DNA of 40,963 nucleotides, from assembly GCA_030431935.1 (NCBI GenBank), contig JAUIIC010000007.1:1-40963 (forward strand), in the 5' to 3' direction. The notes under the pieces were generated by a model. It ran no database searches. It was not told the origin of the DNA and worked only from the letters and a program-made list of their open reading frames with translations. The stretch comes from Alphaproteobacteria bacterium (GTDB lineage: Bacteria > Pseudomonadota > Alphaproteobacteria > Rhodobacterales > Rhodobacteraceae). Positions within the stretch are counted from its first letter, which is position 1. Each line of letters opens with the position of its first letter. The position numbers were made by a program, and so were the translations under genes. Of this stretch, positions 8,572 to 17,433 are shown in pieces.

Positions 8572-9513
8572 TTATTCGAGCATCGCCCCGATGCGCGCGA
8601 TGGTCTCGCCATCGGCCGCGACGCGCGCGGCCGACGCCTCGGCATCCTGCCAGTAGACCAGCGCACCGGTCTCCCGTGCGACGGCCTGGGCGCGCTCGCT
8701 CATCATCGTCTTGGCGGCGACCTCGGCGATCTTGGCGCGCACGTCGGCGGGCGTGTCCTTGTGGACGAACAGCCCGTTCCAGAGCGCCAGGTTCAGGCCG
8801 GGGTCGATCTCGCCGATGGTGGGCGCGTCGGGCACCAGGCTGATACGCTCGTCGGTGACGGCGGCCAGCACGGTGATGCTGTCAAGGCAGGGCAGAACCA
8901 GCTGCAGGGTGGTGTTGATGACATCCGCATCGCCCGAGGCCAGCGTGTTGCAGTCAAGCGCGTCGAAGGCGCTGTCGGCACCCCATTCGAACCCCTGGCT
9001 GACCGCCAGCGCCTTGGAGACGCGGGTGGGCACGGCGGCGTCGCCGAAATGGCCCAGCACGATCTCGTTGTCCTTGGCATAGGCGATCATCTCTTCGATC
9101 GTCTGGTAGGGCGCGTTGCCCGCGGCGGCCAGCACGAAGGGATAGGTCAGGAAGATGCCGATCGGGTCGAACCTGGCCGGCTCCAGGTCCGGAATGCCGA
9201 TCAGGTGCCCGAGCACCGGCACGCCCAGCGTGAACGAGCCGATCATGCTGCCGTCAGGATCGGCGTTGGCCACCTCGATGGCGCCGGGGAAGGGGCCGCC
9301 GCCGCCGCCGGGCTTGTTCACGACAGCCGCCGACATGCCATAGGCGTTCTGGAAGTCCTCGGCGACCATCCGCGTCAGCACGTCCTCCAGGTCACCCGGC
9401 GGCCAGGGCACGATGAACTCGACGGGTTTATCCGGATACTCGGCCATTGCCGCGCCGGCGATGGCGGTCATGGCGACGGCGAGCGCGCCGCCCAGAACTC
9501 TGGCTTTGGACAT
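8572..9513 (-). CDS. Tripartite tricarboxylate transporter substrate-binding protein, TctC/Bug family
   Basis: Signal peptide MSKARVLGGALAVAMTAIAGAAMAEYPDKPVEFIVPWPPGD; internal start at 9513 preferred over the longer ORF start at 9627. Confidence 0.9.
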   Translation of the reverse strand: MSKARVLGGALAVAMTAIAGAAMAEYPDKPVEFIVPWPPGDLEDVLTRMVAEDFQNAYGMSAAVVNKPGGGGGPFPGAIEVANADPDGSMIGSFTLGVPVLGHLIGIPDLEPARFDPIGIFLTYPFVLAAAGNAPYQTIEEMIAYAKDNEIVLGHFGDAAVPTRVSKALAVSQGFEWGADSAFDALDCNTLASGDADVINTTLQLVLPCLDSITVLAAVTDERISLVPDAPTIGEIDPGLNLALWNGLFVHKDTPADVRAKIAEVAAKTMMSERAQAVARETGALVYWQDAEASAARVAADGETIARIGAMLE

Positions 9514-9544
9514 GACTGTCTCCCTGTTTCGGCCGGCGAGGGCC

Positions 9545-9569
9545 GGTTCATTATTCGAACCATCGGTTC
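9545..9569. promoter_or_regulatory. Candidate operator (GGTTC-N7-GAACC-N3-GGTTC) between tctC-like and iclR-like genes
   Basis: Half-sites at 9545-9549, 9557-9561 and 9565-9569 in the divergent intergenic region. Confidence 0.4.
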
Positions 9570-9678
9570 CAAAACAGATTGACAGGGGGCGTCGGGGTCT
9601 GTCAACAAAAACTCGGAGACCGCGCACTCGAACGCGCTGCCACAGTCATGCAGGAGGCACCGGGGAACCGGCGGGATT

Positions 9679-10458
9679 ATGGGAACAGTCAGCAAGGCCT
9701 TGCTATTGCTTCAGTTTTTCGACCGTGACAGGCCGCTGCTTGGTCTGTCCGAGGTCGCGCGTCTGGCAGGGATGAACAAGGCGACCGTACACAGGATGCT
9801 GACCGAGTTGCAGGCCATGGGGTTCGTCGAACAGGTTGGTGCCGCCCGCGAGTACCGGATCGGCCCCGCGGTTCTGCGGCTTGCCGGCTTGCGCGAGGCG
9901 GCGTTCCCGATGCGCGAGGTGTCCTTGCCTGTCCTGCGGCGTCTTGCCGATGTCACCGGCGAGACGGCGCACGCGGGCCTGTTGGAGGGCACGCGGCTCG
10001 CGATGCTCAGCTATGCCTATTCCTCGCGCCACGGAACGCGGGTGATGATGGATGACGCCGGTGTCCTGCCCCTGCACGCGACCGCGTCGGGGCTCGCGCT
10101 TCTGGCCTTCGGCGATCCGGCCCTGACCGATGCGGCGCTGGCCGCGCCCCTGCAGCGCTATACAGCGGGCACGATCATTGATCCCGGGCGCCTGCGCCAG
10201 ACGCTCGAAACGATCCGCCAAGCGGGCATCGCCGAAAGCCTGGGCGGCTTCGAGGCCGATGTCCACGGCTTCGCCGTGCCGCTTCACGACCAGAGCGGCA
10301 CCTGCGTCGGAACGCTTGCCGTCGCCGCCCCGGTGGCACGGATGACCGACACGCTGGCCGCCGCGATCAGGACGGAACTGCGCGCCGCCGGGCAGGAGCT
10401 CTCGGGACTTCTCGGCGCCGGCGCGCAGCAGGCCGAGGGGTTGCGCCATGCCGGCTGA
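9679..10458 (+). CDS. IclR family transcriptional regulator
   Basis: MGTVSKALLLLQFFDRDRPLLGLSEVARLAGMNKATVHRMLTELQAMGFVEQ wHTH plus C-terminal effector domain. Confidence 0.93.
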   Translation: MGTVSKALLLLQFFDRDRPLLGLSEVARLAGMNKATVHRMLTELQAMGFVEQVGAAREYRIGPAVLRLAGLREAAFPMREVSLPVLRRLADVTGETAHAGLLEGTRLAMLSYAYSSRHGTRVMMDDAGVLPLHATASGLALLAFGDPALTDAALAAPLQRYTAGTIIDPGRLRQTLETIRQAGIAESLGGFEADVHGFAVPLHDQSGTCVGTLAVAAPVARMTDTLAAAIRTELRAAGQELSGLLGAGAQQAEGLRHAG

Positions 10459-11116
10459 CCGCGCGTTGGTGCTCGATTTCGGCGGCGTCGTCACCCGCAC
10501 CCTGTTCGAGACCCATCCCATGACAGAGGCCGCGCTGGGGCTGGCGCCGGGCACGCTCACCTGGCGCGGGCCCTTCGCGCCCGAGACCGATCCCTTGTGG
10601 CGCGACATGCAGGCCGGCCGGATCACCGAACGCGGCTACTGGGCCGCGCGCACCCGCGAGGTCGGGGCGCTGATCGGGGCCGACTGGCAGGAGATGTCCG
10701 ATTTCGTCCGCGCCGCGCGGGGCGCCGATCCCGAGGCCGTGATCCGCCCCGAGGCGCTGGCCGCCATCGACGCCGCGCGCCGGGCGGGCCATGCGCTGGC
10801 GATCCTGTCGAACGAGCTGGACCTGTTTTACGGCGCGGACTTCCGGGACAGGCTGCCGATCCTCGACGCGTTCGACGTAATCGTGGACGCCACCTATACC
10901 GGCATCCTCAAGCCCGATCCCCGCGCCTATGCCGAGGTTCTGGACAAGCTGGGCCTGCCGGCCGCGGCCTGCGTCTTCCTCGACGATCAGCCGAAAAACG
11001 TCGCGGGCGGCACCGCGGCGGGCCTGATCTCCATTCGCTTCGACGTCACCGCCCCGGGCGACAGCTATGCCGCCGCGCTGCGGGCGCTCCATTCCATCGA
11101 AAGGGCCGGACCATGA
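10448..11116 (+). CDS. HAD-family hydrolase
   Basis: LVLDFGGVVTRTLFE, AILSNELD, GILKPDPRAYAEVLDKLGLPAAACVFLDDQPKNVAGG. Confidence 0.9.
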   Translation: MPADRALVLDFGGVVTRTLFETHPMTEAALGLAPGTLTWRGPFAPETDPLWRDMQAGRITERGYWAARTREVGALIGADWQEMSDFVRAARGADPEAVIRPEALAAIDAARRAGHALAILSNELDLFYGADFRDRLPILDAFDVIVDATYTGILKPDPRAYAEVLDKLGLPAAACVFLDDQPKNVAGGTAAGLISIRFDVTAPGDSYAAALRALHSIERAGP

Positions 11117-12465
11117 AGGATTCCAACTTCCTCAAGGAGATGAACGCACGCCACCTTTGGCACCCGATGGCCCATCCGGCCGAGATGCAGGCCCACCCGC
11201 CGCGCATCGTGACCGGGGCAGAGGGCGTGACGATCACCGACATCGACGGGCACCGCGTCGTCGACGCGGTCGGCGGGCTCTGGAACGTCAACCTCGGCTT
11301 CTCTTGCCAGCCCATCAAGGACGCCATCGCCGCGCAGCTTGACCGTTTGCCCTATTACTCGATCTTCCGTGGCACCACCAACGACGCGGTGATCGAACTG
11401 GCCGAGATGCTGCGCGAGTTCTTCGAGCCGGACGGCCTCAGCCGGGCCTTCTACACCTCGGGCGGCGGCGACAGCGTCGAGACCGCGCTGCGGCTGGCGC
11501 GCCAGTATCACAAGATCCGGGGCGAGGCGGGCCGCGTGAAATTCCTGTCCCTGAAGAAGGGCTACCACGGCACCCATTTTGGCGGCGCCTCGGTCAACGG
11601 CAACGCCAATTTCCGTACCGCGTACGAGCCGCTTCTGCCCGGCTGCCACCACATCCCGGCGCCCTACACTTACCGCAACCCCTTCGGCGAAAGCGACCCG
11701 GCGCGGCTGGCGCAACTGTGCCTGTCGGCGCTGGAGGACGAAATCGCCTTCCAGGGCGCGGGCACGATCGCGGCCTTCATCATGGAGCCGGTGCTGGGGG
11801 CGGGCGGCGTCATCCCGCCGCATGAAAGCTTCATGCCCGGCGTGCGCGAGATCTGCTCGCGCCACGGGATCCTGCTCATCTCGGACGAGGTCATCACCGG
11901 CTTCGGCCGCACGGGCGATCCCACCGGCGCGCGGCACTGGGGCGTCCGGCCCGACATGGCCTGCACCGCCAAGGCGATCACCAACGGCTATTTCCCCTTC
12001 GGCGCCGTGATGATCTCGGACGGCGTGGCCGAGGTGTTCGAGACCGACGACACCGCGATGGGCAGCATCGGGCACGGCTACACCTATTCCGGCCATCCCG
12101 TGGGCGCGGCGGCAGCGATCGCCTGCCTGGGCGAGACCGTGCGCCTGAAGGTGCACGAGAACGCGGCCGCCCGCGGGGCAGAGCTCTTCGCCGGGCTGCA
12201 GGAGCTTGCCACCCGGCACGACCTGATCGGCGACGTCCGCGGCGGGCACGGCCTGATGTGCGCGGCCGAACTGGTGTCGGACCGCGCGACGAAGACGCCG
12301 GCCGGTAAGGACACGGTCAAGGCCGTGCAGGATGCCGCCTACGAAGCCGGGGCGATGATCCGCATCTCGGGCAACAACGTCATCATGTCGCCGCCGCTCG
12401 TGCTGACGGCAGAGGACGTCCGGACGATCCTGGCGGCGCTGGACGCGGGCCTTTCGGCGGCCTGA
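11113..12465 (+). CDS. Class III pyridoxal-phosphate aminotransferase
   Basis: ATGA overlap with the HAD gene; FYTSGGGDSVETALRLARQYHK, LISDEVITGFGRTGDPTGARHWGVRPDMACTAKAITNGYFPFGAVMIS. Confidence 0.93.
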   Translation: MKDSNFLKEMNARHLWHPMAHPAEMQAHPPRIVTGAEGVTITDIDGHRVVDAVGGLWNVNLGFSCQPIKDAIAAQLDRLPYYSIFRGTTNDAVIELAEMLREFFEPDGLSRAFYTSGGGDSVETALRLARQYHKIRGEAGRVKFLSLKKGYHGTHFGGASVNGNANFRTAYEPLLPGCHHIPAPYTYRNPFGESDPARLAQLCLSALEDEIAFQGAGTIAAFIMEPVLGAGGVIPPHESFMPGVREICSRHGILLISDEVITGFGRTGDPTGARHWGVRPDMACTAKAITNGYFPFGAVMISDGVAEVFETDDTAMGSIGHGYTYSGHPVGAAAAIACLGETVRLKVHENAAARGAELFAGLQELATRHDLIGDVRGGHGLMCAAELVSDRATKTPAGKDTVKAVQDAAYEAGAMIRISGNNVIMSPPLVLTAEDVRTILAALDAGLSAA

Positions 12466-12471
12466 GGGCGG

Positions 12472-12689
12472 CAAGGCGCTTCGAAGCGCCTTGGGCGTCG
12501 CGCGTTTGGTAAAGGGCCGTCCGCCGGGGTAGAGCGGGCAAGGGGTTTCGAAACCCCTTGCCACGTTGCGCCGGGCGTTGAGGCCGTGCCGCATGCCGGC
12601 CCGAGGGCGGCAAGGCGCTTCGAAGCGCCTTGGGCCGCCGCACGATGTCGGTCGGGGTGGGGCGCGCAAGGGGTTTCGAAACCCCTTGC
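12472..12689. repeat. Alternating array of four perfect palindromes (A-B-A-B) between convergent genes
   Basis: A: caaggcgcttcgaagcgccttg at 12472-12493 and 12611-12632; B: gcaaggggtttcgaaaccccttgc at 12538-12561 and 12666-12689; all centred on TTCGAA. Confidence 0.95.
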
Positions 12690-12703
12690 CGCGTTGCGCG
12701 CTG

Positions 12704-13996
12704 TCAGATGAACCAGACGTAGAAGTCGCGCAGGGCGTCGCCTTCCAGGTCGCGGGTCTTCTTCACTTCCTTGCGCTTCATGAAGAGGTGGTGCTCGACC
12801 AGGTCCGGCCCCAGCGCCTCGGCCAGCGCGGTGTCGGCGGCCAAATCGTCCATCGCCCGCCTGAGGTCGGTTGCGACCCCCTCCTGCGCGTCCACCTTGT
12901 CGAAGCAGTCGCCGGTTTCCATGAGGGGCAGCTCGTACCCGGCGTCGCCCCCCAGCCGCGCCGCATGGAGCAATGCGGCGACCGCGACATAGGGGTTGGC
13001 GCTGGCGTCCGGCATCCGGTGTTCCAGCCGCGCCTTCGCCCCGCCCTCGGCCGAGATCCGGCAGGTGACGCCGCGGTGGTCGCCGCCCCAGTTGCGCCAG
13101 TAGCCCGACAGACTGGCGGGTTGCAGGCGCTGGTAGCTGTTGGCCGTGGGCGCGAGCAGGCCGGCAAGCCCCCGGTGATGGTGCATCCAACCCGCGATGC
13201 AGCCGCGCGCGAGTTCGGACATGTTGTCGGGGCCGCCGCCGTCGCCGGCCGCGACCGCATTGCGGCCCTGCGCGTCCGCGAAAGACAGGTTCACGTGCAT
13301 GCCGGACCCGCCGCCTTCGGCCACCGGCTTGGGCAGGAAGGTCAGGACGATCCCGTGATCCAGCGCGACCTCTCGGGCCAGCAGCCGGAACAGGAAGATG
13401 TCGTCGATCGCGCGCAAGGCATCGTCGAAGGTCAGCGTGAACTCGAACTGGGGCGCGTCGTATTCCGCGGTGAAGACGTCGATGTGAAAGCCGACCTGTT
13501 CGGCCTTCTCCCAGATCGCGTCGGTGAAGCGCAGCGGGTCGGTGAAGGGCCCCGTGCCGTAGACCACGCCGCCCGGGGTGTCGTAGGGCACCAGCCGGCC
13601 CGTGTCATTGGCCACCAGCGCGTAGGCCTCGAGCTCGATCCCCACCTTGGGCGTCAGCCCGCGCGCCTGCCAGGCGGCGATGGCGCGTTTCAGCGCCCCG
13701 CGTCCGCACAGCGGCAGCGGCTCGCCGGTCTCGTCGAACAGGTCGCCCGTCACGATATGGGTTCCGGGTTCCCAGCCGGGACGGATGTCGGCCTCGTTCC
13801 AGCGCAACTCCATGTCCGGCAGGCCCGCGCGCACGCCGGTGTGGGGCGCGTCCAGCAGCAGGTCCTTGTCGTAATGCACCGCGTAGGTCGGCCGGGCAAA
13901 GCGGGTGGCGCCGTTGCCGATCTTGGAAGGCGGCAGGTACTTGCCGCGCGGGATGGACAGGTGGTCGCAGAACAGGACCCGCAGGCGTTCGGACAT
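12704..13996 (-). CDS. Glutamine-synthetase-family protein (gamma-glutamyl-amide ligase-like)
   Basis: GSGMHVNLSFAD, NSYQRLQPASLSGYWRNWGGDHRGVTCRISAEGGAKARLEHRMPDASANPYVAVAALLHA; 430 aa. Confidence 0.9.
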   Translation of the reverse strand: MSERLRVLFCDHLSIPRGKYLPPSKIGNGATRFARPTYAVHYDKDLLLDAPHTGVRAGLPDMELRWNEADIRPGWEPGTHIVTGDLFDETGEPLPLCGRGALKRAIAAWQARGLTPKVGIELEAYALVANDTGRLVPYDTPGGVVYGTGPFTDPLRFTDAIWEKAEQVGFHIDVFTAEYDAPQFEFTLTFDDALRAIDDIFLFRLLAREVALDHGIVLTFLPKPVAEGGGSGMHVNLSFADAQGRNAVAAGDGGGPDNMSELARGCIAGWMHHHRGLAGLLAPTANSYQRLQPASLSGYWRNWGGDHRGVTCRISAEGGAKARLEHRMPDASANPYVAVAALLHAARLGGDAGYELPLMETGDCFDKVDAQEGVATDLRRAMDDLAADTALAEALGPDLVEHHLFMKRKEVKKTRDLEGDALRDFYVWFI

Positions 13997-14006
13997 GGTC
14001 GCTTCC

Positions 14007-15263
14007 TTACTTCGGGGTCACGCGGACCGGCAGTTCCTTGATCCCACCCACGAAATTGGAACGCAAGAACCTGTGCGGCCCGGTGGGTTCGATCGCGGTG
14101 ATCCGACGGGCCAGTTCCTCGAACAGGACCCGCACCTCCAGCCGCGCCAGGTGCATGCCCAGGCACACATGCGGCCCGCCCTGGCCGAAGGACAGGTGGC
14201 GGTTCGGGCTGCGGGCCAGGTCGACGCGGAACGGGTCGCCGAAGACCGCGGGGTCGCGATTGGCCGAGGCGAACCACAGGAGCACCTTGTCGCCTTCCCG
14301 GATCGTCCGGCCATGCAGCGTGCCGTCGCGGGTGGCGGTGCGGCGGAAATAGATCGCGGGCGTGGCCCAGCGGATGATCTCGTCGGGCGCGGTGTCCCAG
14401 ACGTCGCCTGCCTGCATCCGGCCGAGCAGTTCCGGCTGATGGCACATCGCCTGCAGGCCGGCGGCGATGGAATAGCGCGTCGTGTCGTTGCCGGCGGCCA
14501 CCAGCAGGCAGAAGAAGTTGCGGAACTCGGTGTCGCTGATCGTCTCGCCGTCGGCGTCGGGTTGCAGGATCAGGTGCAGCACGCCCTCGGTGTCGCCGCG
14601 CGCCGCCTTGTCGGCCATCAGGTCGCGCGCATAGTCGTAAAGCTCGGCCCCCGCGGGCGAGTTGAAGGGCATCATCCGGAAGGCGTCGGTGTCCAGCCGG
14701 TCAAGCACATGCGCGGTGAAATCCGGGTCGGTGTTGGCGATCAGCGCATCGCCCTTTTCCACCAGCCAGGGCAGGTCCGCGTCGGGCACGCCGATGATCC
14801 GCCCGAGCATCCGCATGGGCAGTTGCCGCGCGATGGCCTTTGTCGCGTCGAAGCTGCCCGTCTCAAGGGCCTCGTCCAGGATCTCGTCGCACAGGTCCCG
14901 GATCTGCCCCTCGAACCCCGCCACGACGGGGCGCGAGAAGGCCGCCATCACCTTCTTGCGGGTGCGGGTGTGCTCTGGCGGGTCGGTTTCCTGGAAGGTC
15001 CGGCGGGCAAGGTATTCCTCGTAGGTCTGGTCCTCCATCCGGATGCCGCGGGCCGAGGACATCCAGTCGTAGTCCCGCAGAAGCGCGGTGATGTCGGCAT
15101 GCCGCGTCACCGACCAGAACCCTTCGCCGCCGTCCCAGTCGGTCCAGTACACCGGGTCCTCGGCGCGCAGGCGCGCGAAGGTGTTGTGCGGAACGCCGGG
15201 CACGAAACTGTCATGGCTCGTCAGGTCGGCATGGCCGTCGTCGGTTGGGGTCCAGACCGTCAT
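14007..15263 (-). CDS. Cytochrome P450
   Basis: Heme-ligand motif LSFGQGGPHVCLGMHLARLEVRVLFEEL; I-helix AAGNDTTRYSI; ExxR-like segment DEIIRWATPAIYFRRTATRD; start chosen at 15263 (MTVWTPTDDGHADL). Confidence 0.95.
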   Translation of the reverse strand: MTVWTPTDDGHADLTSHDSFVPGVPHNTFARLRAEDPVYWTDWDGGEGFWSVTRHADITALLRDYDWMSSARGIRMEDQTYEEYLARRTFQETDPPEHTRTRKKVMAAFSRPVVAGFEGQIRDLCDEILDEALETGSFDATKAIARQLPMRMLGRIIGVPDADLPWLVEKGDALIANTDPDFTAHVLDRLDTDAFRMMPFNSPAGAELYDYARDLMADKAARGDTEGVLHLILQPDADGETISDTEFRNFFCLLVAAGNDTTRYSIAAGLQAMCHQPELLGRMQAGDVWDTAPDEIIRWATPAIYFRRTATRDGTLHGRTIREGDKVLLWFASANRDPAVFGDPFRVDLARSPNRHLSFGQGGPHVCLGMHLARLEVRVLFEELARRITAIEPTGPHRFLRSNFVGGIKELPVRVTPK

Positions 15264-15323
15264 GAAGCCTCCGGGTGGTTGCGAGCCGCGTCCTTTCAAA
15301 ATATATCTGGAGGCGTCCTAATT

Positions 15324-16103
15324 ATGCAAATGGGAAATGCGGTGCGCCTTGCTCTGTTGATCACGAACACGGATCGGTCGGATTTCGCGGCGGGTCATCC
15401 CGACGATGCGGCAAAGTTCAAAAGCCTCGTCTCGGGGGTCCGCCCGGGATGGGAGATGGTGGCCCATGACGTGACCCTGTCGGAGTTCCCCGAGGACCTG
15501 TCCGCCTTCCAGGGGCTCATCATCGGCGGAAGCCCGGCATCGGTGCATGACGACCGGCCCTGGATCGCGCCGCTTCTGTCGCTGATCCGCGCGGCTGTGG
15601 GGCGCGAGGTTCCGCTGTTCGGGGCCTGTTTCGGGCACCAGGCGATCGCCCTGGCCCTGGGCGGCGCGGTGGGCGCGAACCCGGGGGGCTGGTCGCTGGG
15701 ATCGGTGTCGACCGAGGTGGTGCGCCCGCAGCCCTGGATACCGGGCGACGCCGCGACGATCCGGCTGCATGCCGCGCACAAGGAACAGGTGACGCGGCTG
15801 CCGGACGGGGCAGGGGCCTGGGGGCGGACGCCGGGCTGCCCGGCTGCCGGTTTCGTCATCGGGGGCCATGTCTTCACCACGCAGTATCACCCCGAGATTA
15901 CGGCGGGTTTCATGGCGGCGCTGCTGGACGAGATGGCGGCGCAGGACGCCGCGCCGGCCGCAGATCTGGACCGCGGGCGGCAATCGCTGGAGGCACCCGC
16001 AGAGAACGCCCGTTTCGCCGAATGGATCGCGGGGTTCTTCGAGCGGGCGGAGGGAGGCTCGTCCGGCCGCGTGCAATCGAACGCCAGCAGAACCGGGACC
16101 TGA
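15324..16103 (+). CDS. Type 1 (class I) glutamine-amidotransferase-like protein
   Basis: PLFGACFGHQAIALALGG nucleophile elbow and VFTTQYHPEI His/Glu motif; Shine-Dalgarno ggagg before ATG 15324. Confidence 0.88.
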   Translation: MQMGNAVRLALLITNTDRSDFAAGHPDDAAKFKSLVSGVRPGWEMVAHDVTLSEFPEDLSAFQGLIIGGSPASVHDDRPWIAPLLSLIRAAVGREVPLFGACFGHQAIALALGGAVGANPGGWSLGSVSTEVVRPQPWIPGDAATIRLHAAHKEQVTRLPDGAGAWGRTPGCPAAGFVIGGHVFTTQYHPEITAGFMAALLDEMAAQDAAPAADLDRGRQSLEAPAENARFAEWIAGFFERAEGGSSGRVQSNASRTGT

Positions 16104-16260
16104 GACCTTGCCTCGCCCAGACGCTCATTCAGGACAGGGGAACCGGCGTCGAAGCCAAGCCTCGCGACGGCTGGAGGCAAAGGATGGGCAGTCTTTGGGG
16201 TAACATATTACCTTATTTGTAAGGCGCTGTAATTACGCATTTTATTTCGGGTCAATGCGA

Positions 16261-16288
16261 TTGACACGGTCGAGAAGATCGTTAGAAC
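16261..16288 (+). promoter_or_regulatory. Candidate sigma-70-type promoter for rplM-rpsI
   Basis: TTGACA (16261-16266), 16-nt spacer, TAGAAC (16283-16288), in a locally AT-rich stretch upstream of rplM. Confidence 0.4.
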
Positions 16289-16344
16289 CACGCCATCCTT
16301 CATGGTGGCTGTCAAGCCGCCCTGTCAGCCTTACGGAACCAGAC

Positions 16345-16806
16345 ATGAAAACCTTTTCCGCGACCCCGGCGGACATCGACAAGAAATGGATCATCATCGA
16401 CGCCGAGGGCGTCGTGCTGGGCCGTCTTGCCACGATCGTCGCCAACCGCCTGCGTGGCAAGCACAAGCCCACCTTCACGCCGCACATGGACATGGGCGAC
16501 AACGTGATCGTCATCAACGCCGACAAGGTGCAGCTGACGGGCAACAAGCGCGCCAAGCCGAACTACTGGCACACCGGCTATCCGGGCGGCATCAAGTCGC
16601 GCACCACTGGCCAGATCCTCGAGGGCAAGTACCCCGAGCGCGTGGTCATGCAGGCCGTCAAGCGCATGCTTCCCGGCAACCGCCTGTCGCGCAAGCAGAT
16701 GACCAACCTGCGCGTCTATGCCGGCGCCGAGCATCCGCACGAGGCGCAGCAGCCCGAAGTGCTGGACGTCAAGTCCATGAACCCGAAGAACACCCGGAGC
16801 GCGTGA
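16345..16806 (+). CDS. rplM: 50S ribosomal protein L13
   Basis: [68 protein letters not shown]. Confidence 0.98.
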   Translation: MKTFSATPADIDKKWIIIDAEGVVLGRLATIVANRLRGKHKPTFTPHMDMGDNVIVINADKVQLTGNKRAKPNYWHTGYPGGIKSRTTGQILEGKYPERVVMQAVKRMLPGNRLSRKQMTNLRVYAGAEHPHEAQQPEVLDVKSMNPKNTRSA

Positions 16807-16808
16807 CG

Positions 16809-17303
16809 ATGGCCGAAGAAATCAAGTCCCTGGAAGAGCTCAACGCCGCCGTGGGCGGTGCTGATGCCGCCGTGGCGATGGAGTTCGACGCCCCGCGCGA
16901 GCCCGTGCGCGACGAACTTGGCCGGTCCTATGCCACCGGCAAGCGCAAGGACGCGGTCGCCCGCGTCTGGATCAAGCCCGGCTCCGGCAAGGTGATCGTG
17001 AACGGCAAGGATCTGAACGACTACTTCGCCCGTCCCGTGCTGCAGATGATCCTGCGCCAGGCCTTCACCGTGGCCGGCGTCGACGGCCAGTTCGACGTGA
17101 TGGCGACGGTCAAGGGCGGCGGCCTCTCCGGCCAGGCCGGCGCGGTCAAGCACGGCATCTCCAAGGCGCTGCAGCTTTACGATCCGTCGCTGCGTCCGGC
17201 GCTGAAGGCCGCGGGCTTCCTGACCCGCGACGCCCGCGTGGTGGAACGCAAGAAGTTCGGCAAGCGCAAGGCGCGCCGCAGCTTCCAGTTCTCCAAGCGT
17301 TGA
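16809..17303 (+). CDS. rpsI: 30S ribosomal protein S9
   Basis: [34 protein letters not shown] ... ending [18 protein letters not shown]. Confidence 0.98.
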   Translation: MAEEIKSLEELNAAVGGADAAVAMEFDAPREPVRDELGRSYATGKRKDAVARVWIKPGSGKVIVNGKDLNDYFARPVLQMILRQAFTVAGVDGQFDVMATVKGGGLSGQAGAVKHGISKALQLYDPSLRPALKAAGFLTRDARVVERKKFGKRKARRSFQFSKR

Positions 17304-17333
17304 CGCCCCGTCGTTCGCGACGCAGACAGGAAC

Positions 17334-17360
17334 GGCCCGCCTTCACGGCGGGCCTTTTTT
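17334..17360 (+). terminator. Rho-independent terminator after rpsI
   Basis: ggcccgcc-ttcac-ggcgggcc stem-loop followed by tttttt. Confidence 0.9.
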
Positions 17361-17433
17361 CTTTCCGCCAGCCCGTTCTTGCCTCGGGCCGGGACGGAAT
17401 GCGATATCGGGGCGCAGACCATCGGGGCGGGCC

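Noticed and set aside
6471-9582. Long plus-strand ORFs (507 and 588 aa) opposite TctABC
   Set aside because: His/Gln/Arg-rich antisense frames over well-supported transporter genes.
12472-12689. CRISPR array interpretation of the repeated palindromes
   Set aside because: Only two copies of each unit, alternating types, unequal spacers and no cas genes.
12339-13190. Minus-strand ORFs containing ASKRL/GFRNPL-type peptides
   Set aside because: These peptides are translations of the palindromic repeat array plus a shifted GS frame, not a real protein.
13905-15323. N-terminal extension of the amidotransferase ORF (13905 start)
   Set aside because: The upstream portion is antisense to GS/P450; family similarity begins near 15324 with a good Shine-Dalgarno sequence.
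16100-16260. Possible tRNA or structured RNA upstream of rplM
   Set aside because: No cloverleaf or anticodon arm could be assembled; only a weak 5-bp stem ccttatttgtaagg was seen.
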